Origin: Promineifilum sp019695075
GTDB taxonomy: Bacteria > Chloroflexota > Anaerolineae > Promineifilales > Promineifilaceae
DNA: 64,000 nt
NCBI GenBank assembly: GCA_026129185.1
Contig: JAHCIO010000018.1
Location: 19,216-83,215 of the forward strand
Direction of reading: 5' to 3'
Of the stretch, positions 44,465 through 52,685 are shown piece after piece (the stretch's first letter is position 1; each line of letters begins with the position of its first letter). The position numbers and the translations under genes were made by a program. A model generated the notes under the pieces. The model made no database searches. It was not told the origin of the DNA and saw nothing but the letters and a program-made list of their open reading frames with translations.

Positions 44465-44526
44465 TCAGTGGGCAGTGGTCAGTAGGTCAGTAAGTCAGTG
44501 GTCTATCGTCCGCGGTCGGCGGTCTA
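44465..44526. repeat. Dispersed repeat family A
   Basis: GTCAGTGG units followed by CGTCCGCGGTCGGCGGTC, between the divergent metzincin and pcm genes; the one copy not next to a stop codon. Confidence 0.78.
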
Positions 44527-44548
44527 TTGCGCGGCAACGAGTTTGCGC

Positions 44549-44554
44549 TAGATT
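44549..44554 (+). promoter_or_regulatory. -10 box of pcm, leaderless type
   Basis: TAGATT with a 6-nt gap to ATG 44561; weaker than the other boxes. Confidence 0.4.
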
Positions 44555-44560
44555 CTCTCT

Positions 44561-45214
44561 ATGGACGAGGACGCGCGGTTTGCGGCGGCGCGGGAGCGGA
44601 TGGTGGCCGACCAGATCGCCGGGCGGGGCATCAGCGACGCGGCCGTGCTGCGGGCCATGCGGCTCGTCCCGCGCCAACACTTCGTGCCGGAGTCCGAGCG
44701 CCCCTACGCCTACGACGACACCCCTCTGCCCATCCCCGCCCACCAGACCATCTCGCAGCCCTACGTCGTCGCCTACATGATCGCCGCGCTGGGGCTGGGG
44801 CCGGACGACCGCGTGCTGGAGGTCGGCGCGGGGTCGGGCTATGCCGCGGCCGTCCTCAGCCGCATCGTCGGCGAGGTCTATACCGTGGAGCGCCACCCCG
44901 AGCTTGTCGATTACGCCCGCGCGCGGCTGGCGGCGCTCGGCTATGACAACGTCCACGTGCATCAGGGCGACGGCACGCGCGGCTGGCCGGAGCACGCCCC
45001 CTACGACGGCATTATCGTCGCCGCGGGCGGGCCGGCCGTGCCCGAATCGCTGCGGGCGCAGATGGCCGTGGGCGGGCGGCTGGTCATGCCTGTCGGCCGC
45101 AGCCGGCAGCAGCAACACCTGGTGCGCGTGACGCGCCGGGCGGAGGGCGGCATGCGCGAGGAGAAGCTCGCGCCGGTGGCGTTCGTGCCGCTGATCGGCG
45201 ACGAGGGTTGGTAG
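44561..45214 (+). CDS. pcm: Protein-L-isoaspartate O-methyltransferase
   Basis: 217 residues. SAM-dependent repair of isoaspartyl residues. Typical blocks: IAGRGISDAAVLRAMRLVPRQ, FVPESERPYAYDDTPLPIPAHQTISQP-type region, VLEVGAGSGYAAAVLS (SAM motif I), VYTVERHPELVDYAR, GDGTRGWPEHAPYDGIIVAAGG and GGRLVMPVG. Complete length. Convergent with the downstream membrane protein gene, 4 bp between stops. Confidence 0.95.
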   Translation: MDEDARFAAARERMVADQIAGRGISDAAVLRAMRLVPRQHFVPESERPYAYDDTPLPIPAHQTISQPYVVAYMIAALGLGPDDRVLEVGAGSGYAAAVLSRIVGEVYTVERHPELVDYARARLAALGYDNVHVHQGDGTRGWPEHAPYDGIIVAAGGPAVPESLRAQMAVGGRLVMPVGRSRQQQHLVRVTRRAEGGMREEKLAPVAFVPLIGDEGW

Positions 45215-45218
45215 GCGC

Positions 45219-45884
45219 TCAGAACGGCCAGACGCGCAAGATGAGGATCGCCGCGGCCGTCACGGCCAGGTTGTCCAGCCCCCAGATCGACACCGCCTCA
45301 ATGACGGTAGTGATGGCCATGATCACCAGCGCGGGCAGCAACGCCTGCACCGGGCTGATGTCGGGCAGGCCGGGCATGACCCACAGCGCCAGCCAGGTGA
45401 AGACGAAACCGGCCACGAAGAAGCCGGCCGACCCCTCCAGCGAGCGCGTGCTGGTGTGGATGCGGTAGATGTGCCGCCCGTAGGCCGCGCCGACCACCGG
45501 GGCCAGCCCGTCGCCCCAGGTCAGCGGCATCAGCGCGGCAACCATCAGCGGCGGCTGATCCCAGAACACCAGGGCGACCACGGCCGCGGCCAGGGGGAAG
45601 TAGACCGTGCCCAGGTTGCTGCGGTTGCTGCTCTGCATGGCATTGAAGAAGCCGTAGCGCCAGTCGAGCAGGTTGAGGATCATGAACCCGCCGCAGGCGG
45701 CGACGAACGGCCAGGGCGAGGTGAACAGGAAGGGCAAGAACCAGCTCATCATGCCCACGCCGATGTGGATGACTTTGCGCGTGAAGCCGGAGCCGTAGCC
45801 TCGCCAACGGCGCAGCCCCTCCGCGAGGCCGATCATGCCGAAGACGTAGATGATGCAAAGGATGAAGCCGAAGGTGTTAGTCAT
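45219..45884 (-). CDS. CDP-diglyceride synthase/dolichol-kinase-like membrane protein
   Basis: 221 residues from ATG 45884, with 6-7 membrane segments. RKVIHIGVGMMSWFLPF and later TWGDGLAPVVGAAYGRH with RSLEGSAGFFVAGF are the conserved blocks of the cytidylyltransferase/phytol-dolichol kinase superfamily. It probably activates or phosphorylates a lipid alcohol (phytol/farnesol/dolichol type). The frame extends upstream through repeat A but that part is not protein-like. Confidence 0.8.
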   Translation of the reverse strand: MTNTFGFILCIIYVFGMIGLAEGLRRWRGYGSGFTRKVIHIGVGMMSWFLPFLFTSPWPFVAACGGFMILNLLDWRYGFFNAMQSSNRSNLGTVYFPLAAAVVALVFWDQPPLMVAALMPLTWGDGLAPVVGAAYGRHIYRIHTSTRSLEGSAGFFVAGFVFTWLALWVMPGLPDISPVQALLPALVIMAITTVIEAVSIWGLDNLAVTAAAILILRVWPF

Positions 45885-45904
45885 GATGAAGGATGAGGGA
45901 TGAG

Positions 45905-46012
45905 GAAGCAGTAGGTTAGTGTTCAGTGGGTTAGTGTTCAGTGGGTCAGTCGTCCGTGGTCTGTCGTCTGTCGTCTGTCGTCGGCGGTCGGTGGTCGGTG
46001 GTCGGCGGTTGG
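45905..46012. repeat. Dispersed repeat family A
   Basis: On the minus strand it begins 9 nt after the PfkB stop (ACCGCCGACCACCGACC), followed by CAGACGACAGACGAC and two CCACTGAACACTAAC units. Confidence 0.8.
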
Positions 46013-46020
46013 CATACCCC

Positions 46021-46950
46021 CTACACAATCAGGTGATCATACAACATATCCAGGCTCAAGTCCGGCACGACGGTGTCGGGCGACTGGAGGGTTAGGGCAG
46101 CGGCGGCCGCGCCCAGGCGAATGGCCTCAATGGGCGGCAGGTCGTTGAGCATGCCGAACAGGATGGCCGCGGTGACGGCGTCGCCCGTGCCGGTGCTGTC
46201 GATCATGTGTGTGTGCGAGGGCGGGATGTAGCCGATCTCGTCGGCCGTGGCGTAGTCCAGGCCGTAGTCCGCCAGGGTGACGACGACGTTGGCAACGCCG
46301 GCGCTGGTGAGACGCCGGGCCAGAGCCAGGCTGGCGGTGGGGTCGTGGCCGGCAAAGTCGACGGCGCACAGGGCGGCCTCTTCGATCTCGTTGGGTACGA
46401 GCAAGTGCAGATAGGGCAGATAAGGGCGTAGCCTATGGGCCAGCCGGGCCGACGAGGGATCGGCGCAGAGCAGCGCGCCCGCCTCGCGGGCCAGCCGCAC
46501 GACCGTGGCCATGGCCTCCTCGCCCAGGCTGCCGTCGAACATGACCATGGCCGCGTCGGTGAAGAGGTCGCGGCGCGCCTCCAGGTAGGCGGCGTCGATG
46601 GTTTGCATGACGCGCACGTCGTCGAGGGCCACGGCCAACTGGCCGTCCTCCTCCAGCAGGGCGATGTAGGAGCCGGTGTGCGCGCCGGCGACCATTTCAA
46701 CGTAGTCGAGGTTGACCCCGGCCTCGGCCGTCTGGATCATGAGTTGCCGACCGGTGGTATCGTCGCCCACGGCGGAAACGAGGACGACGTCGGCCCCCAG
46801 CCGGGCCAGGTTCTCGGCGACGTTGCGGGCCGTGCCGCCGCGGGTCGAGCGAATCTCGGCCGGGTTGGACATGGCCGGGGCCAGCCCAGCCACAGGCTTG
46901 CCCTTGGTATCCAGCAGCGTCGCGCCGATGACGAGCACATGTTTAGCCAT
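46021..46950 (-). CDS. PfkB-family carbohydrate/nucleoside kinase
   Basis: 309 residues. Ribokinase fold: N-terminal VLVIGATLLDTKGKP, substrate motif GGTARNVAENLARLGADV, VVLVSAVGDD and the ATP-site/catalytic block DSTGTGDAVTAAILFG with the base Asp. Resembles pseudouridine or sugar kinases; the substrate is unknown. It overlaps the upstream TPR/S24-like gene by 8 bp, so it is the last member of the SPFH operon. Confidence 0.9.
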   Translation of the reverse strand: MAKHVLVIGATLLDTKGKPVAGLAPAMSNPAEIRSTRGGTARNVAENLARLGADVVLVSAVGDDTTGRQLMIQTAEAGVNLDYVEMVAGAHTGSYIALLEEDGQLAVALDDVRVMQTIDAAYLEARRDLFTDAAMVMFDGSLGEEAMATVVRLAREAGALLCADPSSARLAHRLRPYLPYLHLLVPNEIEEAALCAVDFAGHDPTASLALARRLTSAGVANVVVTLADYGLDYATADEIGYIPPSHTHMIDSTGTGDAVTAAILFGMLNDLPPIEAIRLGAAAAALTLQSPDTVVPDLSLDMLYDHLIV

Positions 46951-48190
46951 TGATCCCCCCTGACGCCGTTCCCGCGGCGAATTGACCCGCGGCGGGCTGT
47001 CCATCCAGTGCCAGCCAGAAGCCCTCGACCACGGCCAGCACCAGCAGATCGCCGCCGCTGGCCGTCTGGCGGCTATCGTCGAGGATGAGCTGGGCCGCGC
47101 CGTCTGGCCCGAAAACGCGATAGCCCAGATAGCAATAGGGCAAAGCCGTGGAGTATGAGATGGGATTGGCGGTGATGCTGCCCAAGCCAGCGCGACTGCT
47201 GCCGACGACGACGTAGTCGCGCGCGGCCGGCGGCCGTTCGTCGATCTCGCTGTCGGCCAGCAGCCAGGTGCCGGGCGCGATGGTGGGCAGGAAGCTGCCG
47301 CGCCGCTCGGCGATGATGTACCAGCCGAAGCGCTCATCGACCGAGACGTGGCCGGGCACGGGGCCGCTCGACCCGTCGGCGCGCCGGCGATGGAGGTTGG
47401 ACAACGGCCGTGGCGCCCACTCTGACGGCCGCGGCCCGCGCTCAAAGACACGCTGCGCCTCCAGTTGGATCAGCGGCGGCGCCGGGGTCTGAGCGCCCAT
47501 GCCTCCGCCGTCCGCGTTGCCCCCGTCGGCCGCGGTGGCCCCGGTGGCCGCGCCACTCGCGTCCCGCCCCGACGCATGCCCCTTGCCTTTCGCCGGCGGC
47601 GGCTCGTCCTTGGGCCAGAGGTCCTCGCGCAGCGCGACCTGCGCCGCCGTCAGCAGGGGGCGCAGCTTGTCGGCCAGGGCGGCATGGCGCGCGGCCCCCG
47701 CGCCGTGGACGGGCCGGTTCAGCAGCCGCTCGGCCCGGCCGAATTGGAGCATGGCCGGCTCGTGGTGGTAGGCGTTGTAGAGTGCCAGCCCCTGGGCGAA
47801 GTGGGTTAGGCAGTTGGCCGAGTGGTCGCCGGCCAGCGTCCACGACTGGCGGGCCAAGGCGAACTGGTTGGCCGCGGCGCGGTGGTCGGCCCATTGAAAG
47901 TAGATCAGGCCGATGTGGAACTCACCCAGACCTGTCTGGCTGAAGTCGCCGCGGGCGCGCACAATGCGCTGCGATTGCTCAATGGCCGTCAGCGCCGGCG
48001 CGCCCAGCCCCGTTAGTGGGTAGCGCCGCTCGATATCGTCGATGGTCACGCAGTCGAGCGAGGGCGGGCCGGGAAAGAGGATGTCCAGCAGACGCTCCAG
48101 GCCCAGGACAGCCTCGGCGCGGGGACGCGCGTCCGTCTGGGAAGCAGAGGAGTGGAAGTCACCGGGAGAGCTGGCGGGGCGCTCGGCCAT
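46943..48190 (-). CDS. TPR-like protein with C-terminal S24/LexA-like domain, unknown function
   Basis: 415 residues. Residues about 60-190 form TPR-like helices (ARGDFSQTGLGEFHIGLIYFQWADHRAAANQF, DHSANCLTHFAQGLALYNAY). A low-complexity Gly/Ala linker (about 195-245) leads to a beta-rich module, GWYIIAERRGSFLPTIAPGTWLLADSE then YCYLGYRVFGPDGAAQLILD, resembling the S24/LexA peptidase fold without an obvious DNA-binding domain or Ser-Lys dyad. The family call is tentative. It lies 13 bp after the second SPFH gene and overlaps the PfkB gene. Confidence 0.6.
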   Translation of the reverse strand: MAERPASSPGDFHSSASQTDARPRAEAVLGLERLLDILFPGPPSLDCVTIDDIERRYPLTGLGAPALTAIEQSQRIVRARGDFSQTGLGEFHIGLIYFQWADHRAAANQFALARQSWTLAGDHSANCLTHFAQGLALYNAYHHEPAMLQFGRAERLLNRPVHGAGAARHAALADKLRPLLTAAQVALREDLWPKDEPPPAKGKGHASGRDASGAATGATAADGGNADGGGMGAQTPAPPLIQLEAQRVFERGPRPSEWAPRPLSNLHRRRADGSSGPVPGHVSVDERFGWYIIAERRGSFLPTIAPGTWLLADSEIDERPPAARDYVVVGSSRAGLGSITANPISYSTALPYCYLGYRVFGPDGAAQLILDDSRQTASGGDLLVLAVVEGFWLALDGQPAAGQFAAGTASGGING

Positions 48191-48203
48191 CGGATTTACC
48201 GGC

Positions 48204-49628
48204 CTAGTCGGGCTTGGAGGGGTTGAAGTTAACGGTCGGCAACCTCAGGCTTTCTTCCAGACCGGCCAGCCGCTGGGTGACATTGTCCATCTTCTCCTCC
48301 ACACGGCCGGTATTTTCGCCGACGACCCGCGCCTCTTCGACGCTCAAGTGGAACATCTTCTGCAACGCTTCCACCAGGCTCATGGCCAGGATGTAGCCGG
48401 ACATGCGGCCGCCGGCCTCCTGCTGTGTCCGGCGAATGGCCTCGACGATGCTCTGGACGATCAGCAGTTGCCCCTCGTCGTGGAGCATCTCCAGGTCTTT
48501 GGCCAATTGCGCCGTGTCGTTGGCGTAGGCCAGCAGATCCTCCTTCTCCTGGGCCGCCAACCACACCTCCGTGTACTGCTGGCTGACCTCCGACGGCGGC
48601 GTCAGCCGGCTGATGTGGACGCGCAGGGGTTTGATGCCGTCCTTGAGCAGGCCGTCTTTGTCCCAGACCTTGTCGATGACGGCCTGGAACATGAGATTGT
48701 GCGCGTCGTGGGAGGCGTCGGCCACCAGCAGGTCGTCGAGGGTGTGGGTGGACACCCAACCGCTCAGCGCGCCGATAACCCGGCCCACCGGGGCGCCGTC
48801 CCAGGTGGACACCTTGCCATTGCCGCCCACCGCCCCGCCATAAGCCGCCTTGCGCACCGCCTCCGGCCGGAAGGGGTAGGGCCGCTGGGCCGACGGCTCT
48901 TCGCCGGGGTCGATGCAGAAGGTCAGGCCGACGTCGGCCTCAACGCGGATGCCCTCGCGGGTCAGCATGGCCACATTTTCAGAGCTGCGCGATTGTGGTT
49001 GCAGGTCGATGACCCCCAGCATGTACTCGAAACGCCCCAGGACGTGATAGCCGGGCGGCAGGACGCGCAGGAAGCGGGCGTTGCGCTCGGTCACGGCGGC
49101 GTAGCCGTTGGGGATGATCACCTGCACCGGCCCGCCGACGCGCAGCAGGATCGACTCTTCGCGGATGCTCTCCAGCGTGTGGGGCAAGACGACGAAGGGC
49201 AATTCCATGTAGGCGACTCGGTCGCGGCGCTGGCGTTTCAGGAAGGCCGCGGCCGTCTCCCGGTCGGGGCAATCATACAGGATCTGCATCAGGCTGACGG
49301 TCGCCTGCACCGCCAGATACCAACCGACGAAGAGAGGGATGAAGTGGCGCAACACGCGCGGATGGAGCAGCTCGGTCGCCATCTCCAGCCAGGGCGAAAA
49401 CGTGACCGACGCCGCCTGACCCGTGGATAGATCGGGCAGAAAGATGCGCGCCAGGACGACGTTGGCCTCGACGCGCTCCAGGCGGCTGACAAAAATCCAG
49501 TAGCCGATGAGCAAGCCCAGCAGAATCAGCCGCGGCCAGGTCAGCCAGGGAAACGTCCAGCGCGACCGTTGGCCAGCGGCCTCGGCCGAGGCGCTCGGCG
49601 CGATTTGGACTTGCACCTGTTGCGCCAC
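48204..49628 (-). CDS. SPFH/Band-7 membrane protein 2
   Basis: 474 residues. GTG start at 49628, with GGAGGAG 7 nt upstream. Two membrane segments (about 30-48 and 95-115), a band-7-like region (VQVIIPNGYAAVTERNARFLRVLPPGYHVLGRFEYMLG, then REGIRVEADVGLTFCID), a long helical coiled-coil region and a C-terminus (EEKMDNVTQRLAGLEESLRL). SPFH proteins build membrane scaffolds. Begins 4 bp after the preceding SPFH gene's stop; its sequence is clearly distinct, so the two probably form a hetero-oligomer. Confidence 0.78.
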   Translation of the reverse strand: MAQQVQVQIAPSASAEAAGQRSRWTFPWLTWPRLILLGLLIGYWIFVSRLERVEANVVLARIFLPDLSTGQAASVTFSPWLEMATELLHPRVLRHFIPLFVGWYLAVQATVSLMQILYDCPDRETAAAFLKRQRRDRVAYMELPFVVLPHTLESIREESILLRVGGPVQVIIPNGYAAVTERNARFLRVLPPGYHVLGRFEYMLGVIDLQPQSRSSENVAMLTREGIRVEADVGLTFCIDPGEEPSAQRPYPFRPEAVRKAAYGGAVGGNGKVSTWDGAPVGRVIGALSGWVSTHTLDDLLVADASHDAHNLMFQAVIDKVWDKDGLLKDGIKPLRVHISRLTPPSEVSQQYTEVWLAAQEKEDLLAYANDTAQLAKDLEMLHDEGQLLIVQSIVEAIRRTQQEAGGRMSGYILAMSLVEALQKMFHLSVEEARVVGENTGRVEEKMDNVTQRLAGLEESLRLPTVNFNPSKPD

Positions 49629-49632
49629 GGGC

Positions 49633-50898
49633 CTACTCCTCCGACTCCAGGAAGTGGCGAATCTCGCGCGAGGCATCACTGGCCTGGCCGAGCCACTGCG
49701 TGTTCTCGGGTAGGGCGCGGGTTGCCTGATTGGTAGATAGGGCCTCCAGCGCCGTAACCACTTGCGACAGGATGATCTCCGGCAAGGGCGACTGTCCCAG
49801 GCTCTGCGTGGCCTCGATGCTCGTCAGCAGATTGTCGATGTTCTCCGACAGGACCAGGGCGCGGGCCTGATTGATCAGACGCTGCCTCTCCGCGCCGCCT
49901 TCAGCAAGCTTCTTCGTCGCCTCCGTCTGCCACTTAACCTGCCACGTTCCCAACCGCTTGAGCATCACGTCGGGCAGCATCTCCAACGCGCCGACGCCGA
50001 CACTGACGATGGCAATGCCCTTCGGCAGCGTTGGCCCGTCGTCGCTCTCCTGCATGGCCTCCAGCCCGCGCTTGATGTTGGCCTTGATCTCGCCCAGCGG
50101 CCCGGCCCCGCCGCTGACAAGCAGTTGGTCGAGCATGTACCGGCCGATCTCGCCCACCAGCAGCGTCGCCGCCGCGGGCGCGATCTGCTCCGTCCAATCG
50201 AGCTTGTCATCGCCGGCGACACTACCGGCGTAGGTCAGGTCGAAGAGCGCCTGGCGGTCATAGAGGTAGGGAATGGCGTCTGTTTCGACGGAACGCGGAC
50301 GCCGCTCGTTGGGCGACAGCCGGCGGACGTGGAAGGACACGCTGACACTGGTGGTCACGGGGATGCCGTCGCGGGTGGTGGCGCTGACGGACTGCTTGCG
50401 CGACTGGGTGCGCAGGTCGAAGACCTTGGCGATGGACTCGCCGGGCTGCAACAGCACCAACCCCGGCCCGGCAGCGCGGGCGAAGCTGTTTCCGCGGGTG
50501 ACGGCCGCGGCCTCGTGACTAAATAGGAAGCCGGCCCCCAACAGCCTAAAGCTGCGCGGCAGCGCGTCGGCGGCCTTTTTCTTGGGCTTGGCCGAGCCGA
50601 GCGGCTCGTGGCGCACGCCGGTCAGCAGCGCATTGACGCCCATCAGGTAGCTGCGCCACAGCAGGCGGAAGCCCTCACCCCAGCCGCTGTTGCCCAGCAG
50701 GGGCAACACGCGCCGCGAGAGGTAGGCCGTGCCCAGCACGAAAGTAATCAGCACGCCGCCGGCCCACAGCAGCGCGCCGACGCGGCCGTTGCTCACCCCC
50801 CGGAAGTCGTGCAACAACGCACCGACTATCCCCAACAGGATGGCCGACAGGAGCAAAACACCCAGACCGGGAACGAACTGTCGTCTTGGCTCTTCCAT
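49633..50898 (-). CDS. SPFH/Band-7 membrane protein 1
   Basis: 421 residues from ATG 50898; a TATAGT box about 28 nt upstream excludes the ATG at 50925. Two membrane segments (about 13-30 and 41-62), then the SPFH domain (SFARAAGPGLVLLQPGESIAKVFDLRTQSRKQSV, TRDGIPVTTSVSVSFHV), and a helical C-terminal region with TEATKKLAEGGAERQRLINQA. Flotillin/stomatin-like scaffold. First gene of the SPFH1-SPFH2-TPR/S24-PfkB operon. Confidence 0.8.
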   Translation of the reverse strand: MEEPRRQFVPGLGVLLLSAILLGIVGALLHDFRGVSNGRVGALLWAGGVLITFVLGTAYLSRRVLPLLGNSGWGEGFRLLWRSYLMGVNALLTGVRHEPLGSAKPKKKAADALPRSFRLLGAGFLFSHEAAAVTRGNSFARAAGPGLVLLQPGESIAKVFDLRTQSRKQSVSATTRDGIPVTTSVSVSFHVRRLSPNERRPRSVETDAIPYLYDRQALFDLTYAGSVAGDDKLDWTEQIAPAAATLLVGEIGRYMLDQLLVSGGAGPLGEIKANIKRGLEAMQESDDGPTLPKGIAIVSVGVGALEMLPDVMLKRLGTWQVKWQTEATKKLAEGGAERQRLINQARALVLSENIDNLLTSIEATQSLGQSPLPEIILSQVVTALEALSTNQATRALPENTQWLGQASDASREIRHFLESEE

Positions 50899-50958
50899 GT
50901 GGTTTGAGGCCACTCGCGTGAACAAACTATATCATAGGCCAGGGGGTGGGCAAAGGGG

Positions 50959-50964
50959 TATAAT
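50959..50964 (+). promoter_or_regulatory. -10 box of a probable leaderless transcript
   Basis: TATAAT followed by 8 nt and ATG 50973. Confidence 0.65.
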
Positions 50965-50972
50965 CCCGGTCG

Positions 50973-52124
50973 ATGCACGTCGCCGTCAACGCCACCTTCT
51001 GGAGCCGGCCCAACACCGGCAGCGGCCAGTATACCCGCCAACTCGTCACCCATCTGCGGCAACTGGTGTCAGACCTGGACATCACCCTGGTCTACCCGCA
51101 GCCGCCGGGCGGCGCGCCGCCGGAGGACGTGCCCGCGGGCGTGGCCGTGGCCGTTGTGCCGCTGCGGCCGGGCCACGTCGGCAAGGTGCTATTCGAGCAG
51201 CGTGACTTCCCGGCCGCCTGCCGGCGCGTCGGGGCCACGTTGGCTCACGTACCCTACTTCGGCCCGCCACTGCGTTCGCCTGTGCCGTTGGTGGTCACCG
51301 TCCACGACCTGACGACGCTGCTGGTGCCGGAGTATCGCCGCGGCGCCGGCCCCCGGCTCTACAACGCCCTTGTCAGCGCCGCGGCGCGCGGGGCGGGCCA
51401 CGTATTGACCGATTCGCAGGCCAGCAAGGACGACATCCTCGCCCACCTGGGCCTGGCCGAGGGCGACGTCAGCGTCGTCTATCTGGGCGTCGGCCCGGAG
51501 TACACGCCGCGGGCAGGCAACAGCCTCGTCGATCTGGCTGTCCGGCGCAAATATGACCTGCCCGACTTCTACGTCCTCTATCTGGGCGGCTACGAGACCC
51601 ACAAGAACGTCGTCACTCTGCTCCACGCCTACACCTACGTGGCCCAGGCGTTGGGCGAGGACTACCCGCTGTTGCTGGCCGGGCAGAAGCCGGCCGGCGC
51701 GTCGCCCAGCTTCCCCGACTACGACGCGATCATCGCGCGGGCCGGGCTGGGCCGCTTCGTGCGCTGGCTCGGCTACGTGGAGGAGGCCGACAAGCCGGTG
51801 CTCTACCGGCAGGCGGAGGTCTTCGCCTTTCCCAGCCGCCGCGAGGGCTTTGGGCTGCCGCCGCTGGAGGCGATGGCCTGCGGCACGCCCGTCGTCGCCA
51901 GCGACGGCGGCTCGCTGCCGGAGATCATCGGCCCGGCCGGCTTCGCCATCGACCCCGACGACGCTCGCGGCATGGCCGGGGCCATCATCGGCATCATCAC
52001 CCAGGACGACCTTGCCGCCGACCTGCGCCGCCAAGGCCCACAGCAGGCGGCCCAGTTCACGTGGGCGAACACCGCGATTGAGACGTTGAGGGTGTATGTA
52101 AAGGTGGAAGGCGGTCAGGGATGA
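50973..52124 (+). CDS. Family 4 glycosyltransferase
   Basis: 383 residues, GT-B fold retaining transferase. N-terminal HVAVNATFWSRPNTGSGQYTRQL (acceptor side, GSG loop), linker VLYLGGYETHKNVVTLLHAY, and the donor motif SRREGFGLPPLEAMACGTPVVASDGGSLPEI with the E-x7-E pair. Probably adds a sugar to an envelope polysaccharide or lipid. Leaderless-type start. Its stop TGA is the first codon of a repeat A copy. Followed by hicBA and a CDP-glucose dehydratase. Confidence 0.93.
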   Translation: MHVAVNATFWSRPNTGSGQYTRQLVTHLRQLVSDLDITLVYPQPPGGAPPEDVPAGVAVAVVPLRPGHVGKVLFEQRDFPAACRRVGATLAHVPYFGPPLRSPVPLVVTVHDLTTLLVPEYRRGAGPRLYNALVSAAARGAGHVLTDSQASKDDILAHLGLAEGDVSVVYLGVGPEYTPRAGNSLVDLAVRRKYDLPDFYVLYLGGYETHKNVVTLLHAYTYVAQALGEDYPLLLAGQKPAGASPSFPDYDAIIARAGLGRFVRWLGYVEEADKPVLYRQAEVFAFPSRREGFGLPPLEAMACGTPVVASDGGSLPEIIGPAGFAIDPDDARGMAGAIIGIITQDDLAADLRRQGPQQAAQFTWANTAIETLRVYVKVEGGQG

Positions 52125-52178
52125 CGGCCGACCGTCGACCACAGACCGCCGACAACTGACAACTGACAACTGACAACT
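52122..52178. repeat. Repeat family A plus four 7-bp direct repeats
   Basis: Begins with the glycosyltransferase stop as TGACGGCCGACCGTCGACC, and ends in four perfect GACAACT units (52151-52178) immediately upstream of the hicB -10 box. Confidence 0.8.
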
Positions 52179-52180
52179 GC

Positions 52181-52186
52181 TATAAT
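52181..52186 (+). promoter_or_regulatory. -10 box of hicBA, leaderless type
   Basis: TATAAT followed by 6 nt and ATG 52193. The GACAACT direct repeats cover the -35 region. Confidence 0.65.
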
Positions 52187-52192
52187 AACCCT

Positions 52193-52405
52193 ATGAACAG
52201 ACATGAGTTCTACGTGATCATCGAGCGGGATGAGGATGGGTTCTACGTCGGCGAAGTACCTCAACTGCGCGCCTGTTACAGTCAAGGGCGGACGATCGAT
52301 GAGCTGATGGCCAACATGCGCGAAGTGATCGTGCTATGCCTTGAGGAAGAAGGCGGACTTGATTCCATTCCTGAATTCGTTGGTGTACAGAGGATCTACA
52401 TCTAA
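52193..52405 (+). CDS. hicB: HicB-family antitoxin
   Basis: 70 residues. FYVIIERDEDGFYVGEVPQL and RACYSQGRTIDELMANMREVI is the HicB partial RNase-H-like fold. It neutralises HicA. There is no obvious C-terminal helix-turn-helix or ribbon domain, so this is the short form, and repression may need the complex. Antitoxin gene is first; the toxin ATG shares one base with its stop. Confidence 0.92.
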   Translation: MNRHEFYVIIERDEDGFYVGEVPQLRACYSQGRTIDELMANMREVIVLCLEEEGGLDSIPEFVGVQRIYI

Positions 52406-52632
52406 TGCCCAAGCTGCCGGTAATCAGCGGGCGAGAGCTAATCGCCGCGCTACAGAAAGCCGGCTTTGAAGCTGTCCGACAGCGAGGCAGTCATATCCGG
52501 CTCCGACACGAAGACGGCCGAGTCGTCACCGTGGCAGTCCACACAGGCGACGAAATTGGCCGCGGTCTCCTGCGAAAGATTCTGCGGGACGCGGACATGT
52601 CCGTTGACGAGCTCATCGCTCTACTGAAATAG
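52405..52632 (+). CDS. hicA: HicA-family mRNA interferase toxin
   Basis: 75 residues. Double-stranded-RNA-binding-like fold; SGRELIAALQKAGFEAVRQRGSHIRLRHEDG contains the catalytic His (GSHIRL), followed by VAVHTGDEIGRGLLRKILRDA. Cleaves mRNA when free. Appears intact, with its antitoxin directly upstream. Located between two envelope-sugar genes. Confidence 0.94.
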   Translation: MPKLPVISGRELIAALQKAGFEAVRQRGSHIRLRHEDGRVVTVAVHTGDEIGRGLLRKILRDADMSVDELIALLK

Positions 52633-52685
52633 ACCGTCGCATTTTCGGTGCGTCGCCCAGCCCCTTAACGATTTACAGACCATAT

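Noticed and set aside
48042..49430. 462-codon plus-strand open frame
   Set aside because: Antisense to the second SPFH gene; it has no promoter, ribosome site or recognisable motif.
52151..52178. Possible iteron-type origin
   Set aside because: Only four 7-bp units, no replication initiator gene and no AT-rich unwinding region; it is part of a repeat next to a promoter.
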